64,000 nucleotides of DNA, taken from assembly GCA_029931535.1 (NCBI GenBank), contig JAQPZY010001675.1, positions 3,438,001 to 3,502,000 on the forward strand, given 5' to 3'. Shown piece by piece: positions 52,241-64,000 of the stretch (positions are counted from its first letter, which is position 1; every line of letters begins with the position of its first letter). A program made the translations under genes and the position numbers. The notes under the pieces are model-generated. The model saw only the letters and a list, made by a program, of their open reading frames with translations, did not search any database and was not told where the DNA came from. This DNA comes from Margaritifera margaritifera. Taxonomy: Eukaryota; Mollusca; Bivalvia; Unionida; Margaritiferidae.

Positions 52241-52439
52241 TATATCCATTGTGTGTATTATCATGACATGACATTGTGACATAGAAGGCATTTGGATCCT
52301 GCATGCTGTGTCTAAACATACATTTTGTTGCATTATTTTGTAGTTTTATTGAATAAAATAAATGACTTTTGCCATGTGATAGATATAATCTAGTATTCAT
52401 GCTCAGTTTATTTTATATTTATCAATGTCCAGTCTACAT
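52241..52439 (+). other. Intron 3, unique segment
   Basis: No feature seen. Confidence 0.4.
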
Positions 52440-53370
52440 GACTGGTTTATGTATCACACAAAAACAGAACATATTTTTTAGGCCAACAGAACCTACATAT
52501 ATATTTTCAGTCTAGACATGTGTTTCTCTGTCCTATTGTAAGTTAGGTTGACTTGACTGTAGTTTATGTATCACACAACAACAGAACCTACATATTTTTT
52601 AGGCCAGCCAACAGAACCTACATAGATAATTTCAGTCCAGACGTGTTTCTCTGTCCCATTGTTAAGTCCAATTCATTTGACTGGTTTATGTATCATACAA
52701 CAACAGAACCTACATAGACATTTTCTGTCTAGCCATGTGTTCCACTGTCATATTGTAAGTCCAATTCACTTGACTGTGGTTTATGTATCATACAACAACA
52801 GAACCTACATAGACATTTTCTGTCTAGCCATGTGTTTCTCTGTCCTAGTGCAAGTCCAATTCACTTGACTGTGGTTTATGCATCATACAACAACAGAACC
52901 TACATAGACATTTTCAGTCCAGCCATGTATTTCTCTGTCCTATTGTAAGTCCAGTATGCTTGACTAGTTTATGCATCACACAGTCTAGTGAACTTTACTT
53001 ACAATGGGATAGAGAAACATGTGGCTACACAGAAAATATCTATGTAGGTTATGTTATTGTGTGATGCATATACCACAATCTAGTGAACTTTACTTACAAT
53101 GTGATAGAGAAACATATGGCTGGAGAGAAAATATCTATGTAGGTTTTTTCTGTCCAGCCATATGTTTCTCTATCACATTGTAAGTAAAATTCACTAGACT
53201 GTGGTATATGCATCACACAATAACATAACCTACTTAGATATTTTCTGTGTAGCCATATGTTTCTCTATCCCATTGTAAGTAAAGTTCACTAGACTGTGGT
53301 TTATGCATCACACAATAACATAACCTACATAAATATTTTCTGTCCAACCATGTATTTCTCTGTCCTAATT
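52440..53370. repeat. ~100-bp repeats, direct and inverted
   Basis: Units contain GGTTTATGTATCATACAACA, ACAGAACCTACATAGACATT and CCATGTGTTTCTCTGTCC. Five or so are direct; those at about 52,984-53,146 are inverted and form a near-perfect palindrome with 53,147-53,300 (ATGTTTCTCTATC..CATTGTAAGTAAA). Confidence 0.75.
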
Positions 53371-54339
53371 AAGATATTGAAGAGTTGGGCTAATTACTTA
53401 TGCATGGGCAAGGCTAATTACATATTTAAGGACAGTCCCATGACAAAATCAGTCAGTCAGCTCTTACCTGTTCCATCTATCCATCTATCAGTTCACATTT
53501 TTTATAACTATCATAGCTCTGTAATTCTGGCACATAATTGGATGCTAATTTGGCAAGTTTGTTTTGTTTTTTAGGGGTTTTAACGGCACTTTGAACACAT
53601 TATTGGCTATATTATGCCAAGGAAATGGAAGCTAAATGCCTTTCTCAAATGAATTGTCTATCATATATAGATGTGCCTTTTTAATGTTTTGTCTTTTCAG
53701 GTACAATTTTGATGGAGCTATTGCCCTTTTTCAATCAATTTTAAATCACTACTGCAGTTTCTTGTAACCATCATAGCTCAGGAACTATTCAATATATCCT
53801 GATGCAAATCAGTGTGCATGGTCACATAGACCTAGATGTATCTTTTATGGGTTTTTGTCTCATCAACTCCAGTTTTAATTGAGTTATGGCCCTTGACAAT
53901 TAACTTCATATCTTCACATGGAATGTTGCTTGTAACTGGCTCAATAACCGTTAAACATTTTCTGATACAATATGTTATGAAGAATTTTGTATAGATTTAC
54001 ATGTGTGCCTTTTATTTATTTAGTCACTGTTAGAAGTGTTATGGCCCCCTGATTGCTCTTACTCCCGAGTTTGGTCTCTGCAGCATGACTTTACTAAAGA
54101 ATTTTGATTTTCACCCAAAGTTATCAAGCACCTCTATATTGATGAGTCCTTGAATGAGTTAGATTTTCAGCATTTCATATCATAATTTAGACGAGTTATG
54201 GTCCCTGAATGCCTATCTCCAAACTTTTGTTTTCGAACAAGTTCTTCTGTTTAAGGCCCGGCTGAGCAAATTTTCGTAAGCAGAACCCTTTGTGATGCAC
54301 ACATCACTAATAACTCTAGTTTCATGTCATATATGTTTG
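53371..54339. other. Intron 3, decayed dispersed repeat
   Basis: Degenerate ~170-bp units with phrases like CATAGCTC..GTAATTCTGG and AGTTATGGCCC. No gene. Confidence 0.4.
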
Positions 54340-54600
54340 TTCTGATGCACAGTGATGTGGTTTAAGGCGCTCGCCTTTACAGATCACTGACATCTCACCT
54401 CTGTCCTCGTGGGTTCAAGTCTCAGGCTTAGCCAACGTGGGTATGTGAGAAAGCTTGCTAGCTTCCCTTGGATCAGTGGTTCTTCCTGGGGTTTTCTCGG
54501 GTTCTTCCTCCACCAAATATACTGGCCACCATGTATAGCCTATCATGTGCTGAAAAATGGCGTTAAACCCATAACAACCAACCAACCCAACCAAAGATTG
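54340..54600 (+). mobile_element. tRNA-derived SINE, bivalve type
   Basis: A tRNA-like head with A-box-like GTGGTTTAAGGCGCTCGCC and B-box-like GGGTTCAAGTCTC is followed by a body (TTCTTCCTGGGGTTTTCTCG) and the tail AAAATGGCGTTAAACCCATA ending in CCAACCAACCCAACC. This tail style is widespread in bivalve genomes. Confidence 0.75.
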
Positions 54601-55201
54601 ACAGAATTTCTTGTTATGACCTCTTATGAAGCATGATCTAATGTTGGTTCTTTTTTTTATCTCAAACACCTTGATTATGCATAGTCATATTATATTTTAT
54701 ATTGGTTTTGTCCCACACTCATTGTTGTATCTGGTTTGTTCATATTAGATTTCATTTTTATGATTGTGCAGGTCTTTTCAAAGAGTTATTAACTATTATG
54801 TGTCAATAATGGGTGGTAGTATATTTAAATCTAAGCAAATGTTTTTGGTGTTACACCAAACAGATGTGTAGACTTAGGTCATTTGTATTTATTAAGCCTA
54901 TTTTGTAATTTTATCTTATTTTTATACAGTATAATACTGTAGATATTGATTGTTTTCACATGAGTTTTATCCATTTTTACACAGTTTTATCTTCAAGGTT
55001 TTCTGTACTTACAGGATCTTAACCTAAAATTTCAGACTTAGTATAAATTAGTTCATGTTAGATACAGTAGTATATAGCATCTTACACTAATTATATTGTT
55101 GATAATTTTTTTTTTTTTTTTTCTTGTATTGTTTGTACCTGCTGTACAGTTTATATATTTGTTTCTTCATATATTGAATAACTGATTGCTTGAACTTGCA
55201 G
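54601..55201 (+). other. Intron 3, end
   Basis: AT-rich, poly-T near 55,110, acceptor CTTGAACTTGCAG. No other feature. Confidence 0.5.
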
Positions 55202-55372
55202 AAGAGAATACCTGCCCACCAGGTTGGTTCTCAGAATCAAGAACAAGTGAGGACTGTTTCACAGTAACAAACAGTATTTTCCTGGACTGGCCCAGTGCTC
55301 AAGATCACTGTCTATACAGTAGAGCTAATCTTGCTAGTATCCTGACATCCAGTGAATACATAATGATTAAAG
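55202..55372 (+). CDS. CUB/C-type lectin gene, exon 4 (CTLD start)
   Basis: 171-nt phase 1-1 exon. EENTCPPGWF...DCFTV opens a C-type lectin-like domain with its first disulphide cysteines, then WPSAQDHCLYSRANLASILT, the conserved W..A...C...ga.La.i motif. Ends EYIMIKG at AAAG|GTACAG. Confidence 0.85.
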
Positions 55373-57769
55373 GTACAGTTTACGTCTGTGATTGAGCAGT
55401 TGGAGTGATTTCTAGTATTGTATACATCGTGACAGTACTCTTTCTTTCAGCTATGGCATTTAAACCTGCTATGAATTGGTATGGATAGGCAATGCCTGTG
55501 AACCAAGAAGAAAAAAAACATTCACCTTAAGCTCTATGTTTTATTTATAGCTGGAATAAATAAAAAGTGACTTACTCACATGCAGAGAAATTAAAAAGCA
55601 ATAGCCCTTGATTTTGTCAAACTTTTAGGCTGTACAATCCCCATTACTTTATTCTGCTCAAACAAAAGTTAAATAAATTCTTGTGTCCAGTTTTACTAAA
55701 CTCAAATTTAAGTAAAAACATACAGTCCTGTTTAAAATTTCAGGAGAATTTCTTTCCTTAACTTTATTATAAACAACTACCAGTTTATTAAATTGTCTAT
55801 ATTCTTAAGAAGTGAAGTTGTAGTTTCCCAAGCTGTACGGCCAGGTAAGTTTATAGTCCCAAGCTGTACGGCCAGGTAAGTTTATAGTTTGGCCCTGCCT
55901 CCATTGTGCATCATCCATCATGCTCTATTCATTGTGCATTCATAATTATTATTTTAAACTTCTTTCTAAAAAAACTACTTGATGAGTTTGCATCAAAGTT
56001 TACAGAAAGCATTGTAGTATCATAGCCTTGAAAGTTTGTTGCCATTACTTCTAATAAGAGCTTCTCAAAAATCACTCAACAGATTTGACCAAATTTAACT
56101 GAAAGCAACCTTGCATCAAGACCTTTAATATTTGCTTTATTGATGCAATTCAACCATCAAATATGGCATCTATTACTAAAACTAAAAAACCTTTAAATGT
56201 CTTCTAAAAAAAAAAGAGTAAAAGAATTGGACTAATGTTTAAAGAGAGAATTAGAGCATCAGTATTTTTAAATTTTCTTCTAATAATGCCAGTCTATCTC
56301 AAATATGGGTGGTGTTACTAAAAATAGAAGAAGAAAAAAACTTGAAATGACTTTTCTCGATACCACTTAAAAAGTGAGCACCAGATTTTATATATTGCAT
56401 TCCAGCATCAAGTTTTCAGTTTTCTTCATCTAATATGTCTGTTAAAAAGGAAGAACCTTTAAGTGACTTTTTCAATTTAAAAAAAAAATTCCACTTAAAA
56501 GAATATGACTGAGTTTGACAGAAAGCATCATACATATTTGGCACTTGAATTTGGCTTTTTTGCCAATGTGATTCAGGTGAGCTATCTCAGGCCTACTTGA
56601 GTATCTTGTTTTTTTTTTTTTTTGTTTTTCTTTTTTAACTGTTATTTTATTTAATATTCATATCACAGTAAAAGGGAGTGATGTTAGCTTTGTATTTATC
56701 ATGCAAAGATTTTGGCTACAACAATTTCCTTAATTTGTATCATATTCTAAAACCTCAGATTTCAGAGGCTTTAGTGACATCATTAAGGAGTTAGTACCAG
56801 CATTATCCATACATGTTGTTGAGTGCACAATCTGTCAGACCTCAGGTTTCTAAGGTTTAAGCTACATCACAAAAAAGAGTTTGTACTCACATTATCCATT
56901 CATGTTGTCAAATGCACATACTGTCAAACACAATATTTTAGCATCATTGAATATTAGTACATCTTTAATTTTTGCATATTAGTAGCATAAAAATTGTGCA
57001 AATTACCAATGGGAAAAAATATAAAATGTTGGTGGTAGTGTACCCTACCTAATAAAAAGCAACCTCTGCTTGCATGTTATGCTGTGTCAACACAGACAAA
57101 ATGAAGTGTGGTTGTTTTATTCCAAATTGCACATGAATCACTGCCACAACAGGATTATGGAAGATTATGGATAAATAACAATAAGAGCATTTTTGTTACT
57201 TATTGGTAACATTTCTGTAGAGTAACATCCAGATGTCCATAGATCTGTTACTTGTTGATATCAATTCTGTAGAGTAACATCCAGCTGTTCATAGATATGG
57301 TTACTTTTTGGTAACATCCAGATGTCCATAGATCTGTTACTTGTTGGTAACATCCAGAGTATGACACACATTCATCCCAAGGTCTTGCTGGTCCTAAATA
57401 AAAATAGTGTCCCTCAGATGCCCCTCAGACATCCAATATGTTCATCCAGTGAAACAGAAGTTTATTGATGTAAACTGAATTAAGGAACTTTATAATAATG
57501 TACCACCAAGGAAAATCTTGGAATCTTTGAGGGAATGGGGTGGGGTTTATGTACAAAAATGTGATCCATTATTTCAAGGATTTTATACTTTACCTTTATC
57601 TTTTATTTTAGATACATTTTACAGAATTTTAACATCATTACCTTTTATCTTTTATGTTGTAATACATCATGTTTGCATTTATATGGAAGAGTTTATCTTC
57701 TTTTAATTTGTTGTGCAATTCTTTATATTTACATTTGTAGAACTTTCTTTTAATTGACACTATATAGCC
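55373..57769 (+). other. Lectin gene, intron 4, first part
   Basis: No gene. A 33-bp duplication (CCCAAGCTGTACGGCCAGGT) lies at 55,830-55,885. Repeated GGTAACATCCAGATGTCCATAG-like phrases occur at 57,200-57,360. Confidence 0.4.
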
Positions 57770-58620
57770 ATCATTGTGCTCATGTGCCATTAAATGCAAA
57801 TGCATACATCCATTCAATATGGCCACATGGAGACAATCTTTAAAATCTTGTTATTGCTACTCCTCCTTAAAAGATGGTCATATTGAAATGGGGAATTTTG
57901 CTAAAAGACTTATTATGATGTCAAGTTGGTCCTAAATGAAACCAGTGCTGGTTTGACATTCAGTATGGCTGCCACAAATGGCATCTTAAACATTTTGTTA
58001 TAGATATTCCTCTTAAATGGATGGTTGTATTGACATTGGGTTTTTGCTAAAAGACTTCGTATGATGTCTAGTTGGTCCTGAATGAAAATAGCACCCCTCA
58101 GATATCCATGATGGCCAGCTTGAAAATCTTATCGCTATTCCTCCTGAGTTGATGGTCATATTGACATGGGATTTTCACTAAAAGACTTCTTAAACTGTCT
58201 AGTTAGTCCTGAATGAAAATCGTGCTGATCTGACAATCAGTATGGCCGCCTTGGTAGCCCGCTTGAAACTCTTGTTATTGTTACTCCTCCTGAGAAACAT
58301 CCATATCAACATAGGGTTTTCACTTAAATACTTCTTATAATGTTTAGTTGGTCCTAAATGAAAATGGTGCCGCTCTGACAATATATATAGTCACCATGGT
58401 GGCCATCTTGAAAATCTTGTTATTTCTGATCCTCCTGAATGGATGGTTGTATAGGGTTTTCACTAAAAAAAAACTTCTTATGATGTCTAGTTAGTCATGA
58501 ATGAAAATAATGCCCCTCAAACAGCCAATATGGCTGCCACCATGGCCATCTTAAAATCTTATCACTACTCATGAGTGGAGATCATGTTGACATTGGGTTT
58601 TTATTAATTGGAGGTTCTCG
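57770..58620. repeat. ~175-bp tandem repeat array (second copy)
   Basis: About five units of the same family as 1-1050 (TCTAGTTGGTCCTGAATGAA, ATGGCCACCATGG-like and GGTTTTCACTAAAAGACTTC). Followed at 58,645-58,750 by GATTCCTGGAAATTTGTTGG, the same flank as at 1,147-1,170. Confidence 0.85.
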
Positions 58621-58779
58621 AGAATATCAGAGATGGTTTCAATATTCAGCAGTTAAAAAGAGAAAAAAAGGACAGAAGAAATAGACTTATCTTGGATTCC
58701 TGGAAATTTGTTGGCCAGTAGATTGTCAGTCCCATCAAGGGACCCTTGTGTTTATAATAAAACATCAAAATTGTGAGGG

Positions 58780-59000
58780 TTTGACTGTTCAGTACCATTG
58801 AATGTTTCTGTAGTTACATATCTTGAGTTACATTTTGCACCTTGTTCTAAAGAATTGTAATGGTTTGACTGTTCAGTACCATTGAATGTTTCTATAGCTA
58901 CATATCTAGAGTTACATTTGTACAACTTGTTCTACAGAAATGTAATAATTTGACTGTTCAGTACCATTGAATGCTTTTATAGTTACATATCTAGAGTTGC
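58780..59000. repeat. ~80-bp tandem repeat, three copies
   Basis: GACTGTTCAGTACCATTGAA followed by TGTTTCTATAGTTACATATC, three times. Confidence 0.75.
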
Positions 59001-59163
59001 GTTTATATCTTGTCCATCCAAACAGTATGAGAATTGTAAACCATGATGTCAGTTATGTACTGTGTTAAATTGCTTATAGTATCTCTTATTTATTTTAAAC
59101 TATTAATGAAAATGGAACTCATCTATGCAAAGTAGTTTGTGTCTTACTTTGTCCATTTTGTAG

Positions 59164-59269
59164 AGAATGGGAGAAATCTGTCCGTGTCCCAAGCCTGGAT
59201 TGGACTGAATGATTTGTCTAATGAGGGATCCTTGGTATGGATAGATACCAGTCCAGTTACCTTTAAACA
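59164..59269 (+). CDS. CUB/C-type lectin gene, exon 5 (CTLD WIGL core)
   Basis: 106-nt exon, acceptor CATTTTGTAG, donor AACA|GTAAGA, phase 1 in and 2 out. SQAWIGLNDLSNEGSLVWID contains the WIGL core strand of the C-type lectin fold. The loop where Ca2+-dependent sugar binders carry EPN or QPD is not of that type (VTFK), so classical mannose or galactose binding is doubtful. Confidence 0.85.
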
Positions 59270-60007
59270 GTAAGAAATAATTCATTGCGTATAGCAGTCA
59301 TGTGGTGGTACATGTGTATTAGGAACTTGGGTTAGATCACCTCCTGTTGGTCAGTTTTATTAGTCTTTCCAATGACCCTAGTTCTTCTGACTTTTCTTAC
59401 TTTTTCCTACTTATTTGTCAGAACCCCAATTTTTCCCCTGCTTGTTCCAAACTGGTCCTACTATTCCTATCTTTTTCAATTTTATATTGAAAATCGATTA
59501 CATGCTGTATGAATGGCAATTGTTTATCCCTACTTTTTCACAAAGGGTTGCTGGAAAGACTGTTTTATGAGCTTGTAGTGTCATCTTCATCTCATTCTGT
59601 TGTTTAAAACAAAAAATCTGAAGTATTAGTGCATTGCTATCCATTACTGCAATGTTCAGGTTTACCAAACAATTACTCAAATTTTGTTTTTTTATTTGTG
59701 AACTTTTAGCTCTCAGTCGTGTCATTGTAAGACCAGTCAAGTTTTATAACAGTCAATTATCCATCATCTTTCCCTAATTCACCATTCAACAATTATCCAA
59801 GGTTAATCTCAAATGACTGTGTATATATATATACATGTATGCAGGTCATTTAAATATTTCCAGTATGATTGTTTTAAAAGTTTTACGTTTAGTCTTACAA
59901 TAACTTTTAACTGGTAATTATAATTTGTCCTGATATTAATAATGACATCATACTCATGGAATAGTGTTATAAAATATTCTAACAATGCACTTTGTCCTTT
60001 TGCATAG
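59270..60007 (+). other. Lectin gene, intron 5
   Basis: Bounded by GTAAGA and TTTTGCATAG. TA-rich microsatellite near 59,820. No other feature. Confidence 0.5.
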
Positions 60008-60126
60008 GAATTTAGGTGGAGGTCAGGGTGATTTTGACTGTGTGAGGATGGATTTTGATAAAAACTCATGGGAATTCAGATCTTGTGGTGCAAATACTGC
60101 TAATATTGTGTGTAAAGCAAGGAGGG
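60008..60126 (+). CDS. CUB/C-type lectin gene, exon 6 (CTLD end)
   Basis: 119-nt exon, phase 2 in and 1 out, donor AGGG|GTAATG. It completes the CTLD: GDFDCVRMDFDKNSWEFRSC ... ANIVCKARR, with the last two cysteines. The WND calcium ligand triplet is replaced by WEF. Exons 1-6 total 281 codons. No stop is reached, so at least one more exon should follow; I could not place it with confidence. Confidence 0.82.
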
Positions 60127-60864
60127 GTAATGTATATTTTTTGTTTTACACAAAGCATACAAGTGCATATTCATACACTTTTGTAAAATGGTAGAAAATA
60201 TCCTTAAGTAGGTGCACATACACAGTTTAAATAAACAGAAGTTTGAATGAATATTTATGCTAAATATTAAATACTTAGGGGATGGACATGAAGCTCTGAG
60301 ACACCAATAATCTGGATGAATACAATCTGATAAATGAGCTTGAGTTATGCCAAATCTAAATGTTCCTGGGATGTTCATGAAGTTCTGATACACCAGCGGT
60401 TTGGCCAAATAAAGTCTGATAAAGGAACTACAGCTGTATCGAGTAGACATATAATATATATCCTTTCTAAGGAAGATGTTCTTAACAATAATTCATATTT
60501 TATAAAACCTTCTTTTCGTATACTGATACACACATATACTTATGCACACCGACTCATGAAACTTTAAATTCATATATATCCTGGAAATGAGAAAAATGAA
60601 AGAGCAGAGATCGACCAGGAAATGGTCTTTGAGCATAATATGGCCTTAATCGTTAACATTCTGTAAATTGACTATTACCATTTTGGAGGGATTTTGTGGT
60701 TACTACAAACCACAAATTTAAAGACCCAATGAACCATGATCCTTCTGTGAAAACAATAGACCTGCTTTACAATTCCATGAGTTTAGGTACTGATGAAAAT
60801 GTAATTTTTGGGTAAAAACATTAATAAAAACTGATACCCACAGAAATAAGTCTGACTAGAGAAT
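60127..60864 (+). other. Downstream intron or intergenic
   Basis: A ~110-bp imperfect duplication (GATGGACATGAAGCTCTGAG and GATGTTCATGAAGTTCTGAT) near 60,280-60,425. No exon recognised. Confidence 0.35.
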
Positions 60865-62075
60865 TTAGTCAAGGGTTAGCACATTGTGTGCCTGCCTGTA
60901 GAGAATTTAGTCATGGGTTAGTGCAGTATGTGTCTGCCTGTAGAGAGTGTAGTCATGGGTTAGTGCAGTATGTGTCTGCCTGTAGAGAGTTGAATTAAGG
61001 GTTAACACAGAATTGTGTCTGCCATAGAGAGTTTAGTCAAGCGTTAGCACAGAATTGTGTTCTGCATGTAGAGAGTTTAATCATGGGCTAGCACAATATG
61101 TGTCTGCCTGTAGAGAGTTTAATCATGGGCTAATACAATATGTGTCTCCCTGTAGAGAGTTTAATCATAGGCTAGCACAATGTGTGTCTGCCTGTAGAGA
61201 GTTTAATCATGGGCTAGCACATTTTGTGTCTGCCTGTAGAGAGTTTAATCATGGGCTAGCACAATACGTGTCTGCCTGTAGAGAGTTTAATCATAGCTTA
61301 GTGACTATGTGTCTGTCATTAGAGAGTTTCATCAAGGGTTAGTACAAAATTGTGTCTGCCTGTAGAGCAGATAGTCATGGGTGAGCACAGTATGTGTCTG
61401 CATGTAGAAAGTTTAGTCATGGGTTGGCACAGTATGTGTCTGCCTGTAGAGGATTTTGTCATGGGTTAGCATACCATGTGTCTGCCTGTAGAGTTTTGTA
61501 AAGTCATGGGTTAGCACAGTATGTGTCTGCCTGTAGAGAGTTTAATCATGAGTTAGCAGAGAATTGTGTCTGCCTATGGAGAGTTTAGTCATGGGTTAGC
61601 ACAGTATGTGCCTGCCTGTAGAGAGTTTAGTCATGAGTTAGCACAGTATGTGTCTGCCTGTAGAGAGTTTAGTCATGAGTTAGCACAGAATTGTGTCTGC
61701 CTGTAGAGAGTTTAGTCATGAGTTAGCACAGAATTGTGTCTGCCTGTAGAGAGTTTAGTCATGAGTTAGCACAGAATTGTGTCTGCCTGTAGAGAGTTTA
61801 GTCATGAGTTAGCACAGAATTGTGTCTGCCTGTAGAGAGTTTAGTCATGAGTTAGCACAGAATTGTGTCTGCCTGTAGAGAGTTTAGTCATGAGTTAGCA
61901 CAGAATTGTGTCTGGCTATGGAGAGTTTAGTCAAGGGTTTGCACAGTATGTGTCTGCCTGTAGTTGTGTAGTCATGGGTTAGCACATTGTTTGTCTTTTT
62001 GCAGAAAGTTTAATCATAGATTAGCACAGAATTGTGCCTGCCTGTTGAGAGTTTAATCAGGGTTAGCGCAGAATT
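60865..62075. repeat. ~43-bp minisatellite, about 28 copies
   Basis: Units read GTGTCTGCCTGTAGAGAGTT then TAGTCATGGGTTAGCACAG with TATGT or AATTGT variants. The central copies at about 61,640-61,900 are nearly identical, suggesting recent homogenisation. Confidence 0.9.
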
Positions 62076-62474
62076 TCCTACTTCATAATACACATAAAGA
62101 CCACAGCAAAAGATACCAAGAAAGTTATTAACTTTCAAGTCTGCCCCATAAATTTACATTCATCATTTACTAACGAAAGACAATATTATACTAGAATATG
62201 ATTGTATCTAATACTGTAATATTCTAAGTTAATCATTCAAACCCGTGTCTTCAGGCAGTCATCTTTGAGAATAAAAAAAAAAATTGGCCTTTCAAGATTC
62301 TTGTCTGCCTTATCCATGTTCAAGTCTTCTTTGGTTAAAGGGATCTTGAGGTTATGTTACTTTTTAAGATAGATGGGTGCTAGATGGAGGTGACCTCTTG
62401 GGCAGTTGTGACTTTATTTATATTTACCCCCTGTTGGCTTGGGGATGCACTCTTCTGCATGTCATAAGAGGTGA

Positions 62475-62660
62475 GCAAGAGGAACATTGGCTAAGTGATT
62501 AGCATGCTGGACTCTTGCCCAAAAGGCTCTAGGTTTGAATCCTACCATAAAATCAGACGGGGTTGGCTACTGTAGTGTGTCTTTGGGCAAGGCACTTTGC
62601 TTCTGTTGCCTCTAAATAACCTACTTGTTTTGCTGTGCAATAAAACACCAAACCAATTAA
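62475..62660 (+). mobile_element. tRNA-derived SINE, second family
   Basis: Head with A-box-like TGGCTAAGTGATTAGCATGC and B-box GGTTTGAATCC, body with TTTGGGCAAGGCACTTTGCT, A-rich end (AATAAAACACCAAACCAATT). Confidence 0.65.
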
Positions 62661-64000
62661 ATTGAATCATTTACAGAGAAATCTTGTTAACTTTTTATTT
62701 CCTCAAGACCATTTTACAGAACCAAAGTAATATTTCCAAAGTATACTGTACAGCTATATTTATGGCTGAAAGAGAAGGGCAGTTTATGTGTGATGTTAGG
62801 CAGAAAGAAGTAGACATGCTGCTTATCCTTGTCACAAATGCATGCAATTTGTAGTTTAACAGCATTGTTTTTTTTCAAGGAAAGCGCTCAATAATTATAC
62901 ACTTTTATGAACCTTATCAACCTATCCTTTATCTATAGTCACTACAGGCAGCACCAATCAATTTTTACTGCCGCCAACATTATTGTAGCAGCAAAAGAAA
63001 TAGGTGAATATTGTTTAGTTATGAGAGTAGCTTGTTTGCCTAGAGCATATTCGACTATTCCTGAAGAGTCGTAGTTACAGAACGATTTCATCTAACCCCT
63101 GATGTGTTTTGTTGCTCAAGAAATTTTAAATTGTTATGACCATGGTTTGAAGAATGAAGATTTCTTATCTGCTGTTAGTTAAACACATTGTGCATCCATA
63201 AATGTTATGATGATTGTCTACCACAACACGGACTGTTGCACAAGTCAGTAAGTTCTGTGTCATCATTAGCTGAGTCAGAAGTATTCTGTGAATGGGTGAT
63301 TGTCCCGCAATCATTGCTAAAAAAAGAAATGAGATTATTCCTGCATGTTTATATTACCCATTGTGCTTCTCGTCTTGTAGTCCTTGCATTATGAGTCTGT
63401 TATGAAATACACTTCCCAAATGGAAGTTCAGAATTTCCAACTGAAAAACACTATCGTGTTACATAACAGTTTTGAAATTAAAATACACGCAATTTATTCC
63501 ATTCGCATCAAATCGGAATAAACATTTGAAGAAATTAACAATGAAACCATGGTGTGTTCAGATCTTAAAAAGAAATATCTTATAAAAATTGAAAAATATT
63601 GAAATGCATTATAACTTTTCATAATTATGGTGTATACATGGGGCCTATCTTATTTAGAAACAGTGGTGATTCTGTTATGGCTAGTGAAATTCAATCCTGG
63701 TTGCAAATACATAGACAGTATTTCAATAATTAATGAATTTCATGTACTGTTAGCTCTTCAAGACATTTGTTATGCTCCTGCCATAAGACAGAGCTTTTCA
63801 TGTTATGATGTCTGTACATATGTATGTTCATTTGTCTGTTCCCTAATTAGTTTACTTACAGTAACTCAAATTCTCTACCATCTACTGTTATTAAACTTTG
63901 TAAGTACCTTGCATTTGGGGCAAGGAAGAAACATTGATTTTGGTTTCAAAGGTCAAGGTCACAAGGACTGAAAGACAGAAAACTGTTCATACAATAACTT
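62661..64000. other. No gene recognised
   Basis: A candidate acceptor near 62,940 (TTATCTATAG) leads quickly to a stop in the needed phase, so no exon 7 is called. Short frames at 63.19 and 63.63 kb have no domain. A TCAAAGGTCAAGGTCACA phrase of the dispersed repeat lies near 63,945. Confidence 0.4.

Noticed and set aside
61055..61342. 95-codon repetitive frame (ACREFNHGLAQYV-like)
   Set aside because: It is the translated 43-bp minisatellite; length variants break it elsewhere.
49505..62075. Regularly repeated blocks resembling CRISPR arrays
   Set aside because: These are eukaryotic minisatellites without unique spacers or cas genes.
62935..63010. Seventh exon of the lectin gene
   Set aside because: A plausible acceptor exists, but the required phase meets a stop after about 16 codons and no membrane or domain signal is present.

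Overview
The window looks like the nuclear genome of a bivalve mollusc. The evidence is intron-split genes with GT-AG (and one GC-AG) junctions in consistent phase, a kelch-like gene, a secreted CUB plus C-type lectin gene, a tRNA-derived SINE of a type common in bivalves, dense MITEs and minisatellites, and a complete Polinton/Maverick (adintovirus-like) element. The species assignment is an inference from repeat and gene style, not from a marker gene.

Layout. 1-11 kb: AT-rich non-coding DNA with a ~175-bp tandem repeat array at the left edge, two minisatellites and copies of a double-hairpin MITE; one possible 3' exon at 7.2 kb. 11.3-19.7 kb, minus strand: a five-exon BTB-BACK-kelch gene whose exon phases all match (690 codons plus stop); one intron has a GC donor. 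20.2-24.15 kb: an alternating inverted-repeat array of ~770-bp arms, interrupted by a composite MITE insertion with a 5-bp target duplication; the opposite palindrome arm preserves the empty site. 26.0-26.4 kb: a broken hAT-type transposase tail.

27,925-44,669: a 16,745-bp Polinton with a perfect 6-bp target site duplication (CATGTG) and ~1.8-1.9 kb terminal inverted repeats. From left to right it carries an HNH homing-endonuclease-like gene (minus strand, its 3' end lying inside the TIR), a protein-primed DNA polymerase reduced to its two ends, two BIR (inhibitor-of-apoptosis) genes of which the first is frameshifted, a BH1-like (possible Bcl-2-like) ORF, a tail-anchored membrane protein, packaging ATPase, basic core protein (frameshifted at a T8 run), small basic protein, a helical basic protein, chromodomain integrase, a two-span membrane protein, penton/minor capsid protein, a pVI/pX-like protein, major capsid protein (one in-frame TGA), a conserved unknown, and an adenain/Ulp1-type protease. 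Morphogenesis genes are mostly intact while the replication gene is gutted, so this copy is structurally complete at its ends but cannot encode its own polymerase. A TATA-like motif lies about 30-67 bp upstream of the ATG of most transcription units, often embedded in the last codons of the gene before.

44.7-64 kb, plus strand: a signal-peptide/CUB/C-type-lectin gene (six exons seen, probably continuing beyond 60.1 kb). Its introns hold a Tigger-like element, an hAT MITE, a tRNA SINE, several minisatellites, a second copy of the ~175-bp array, and a striking ~28-copy minisatellite whose unit is the exon 3/intron 3 splice donor itself.
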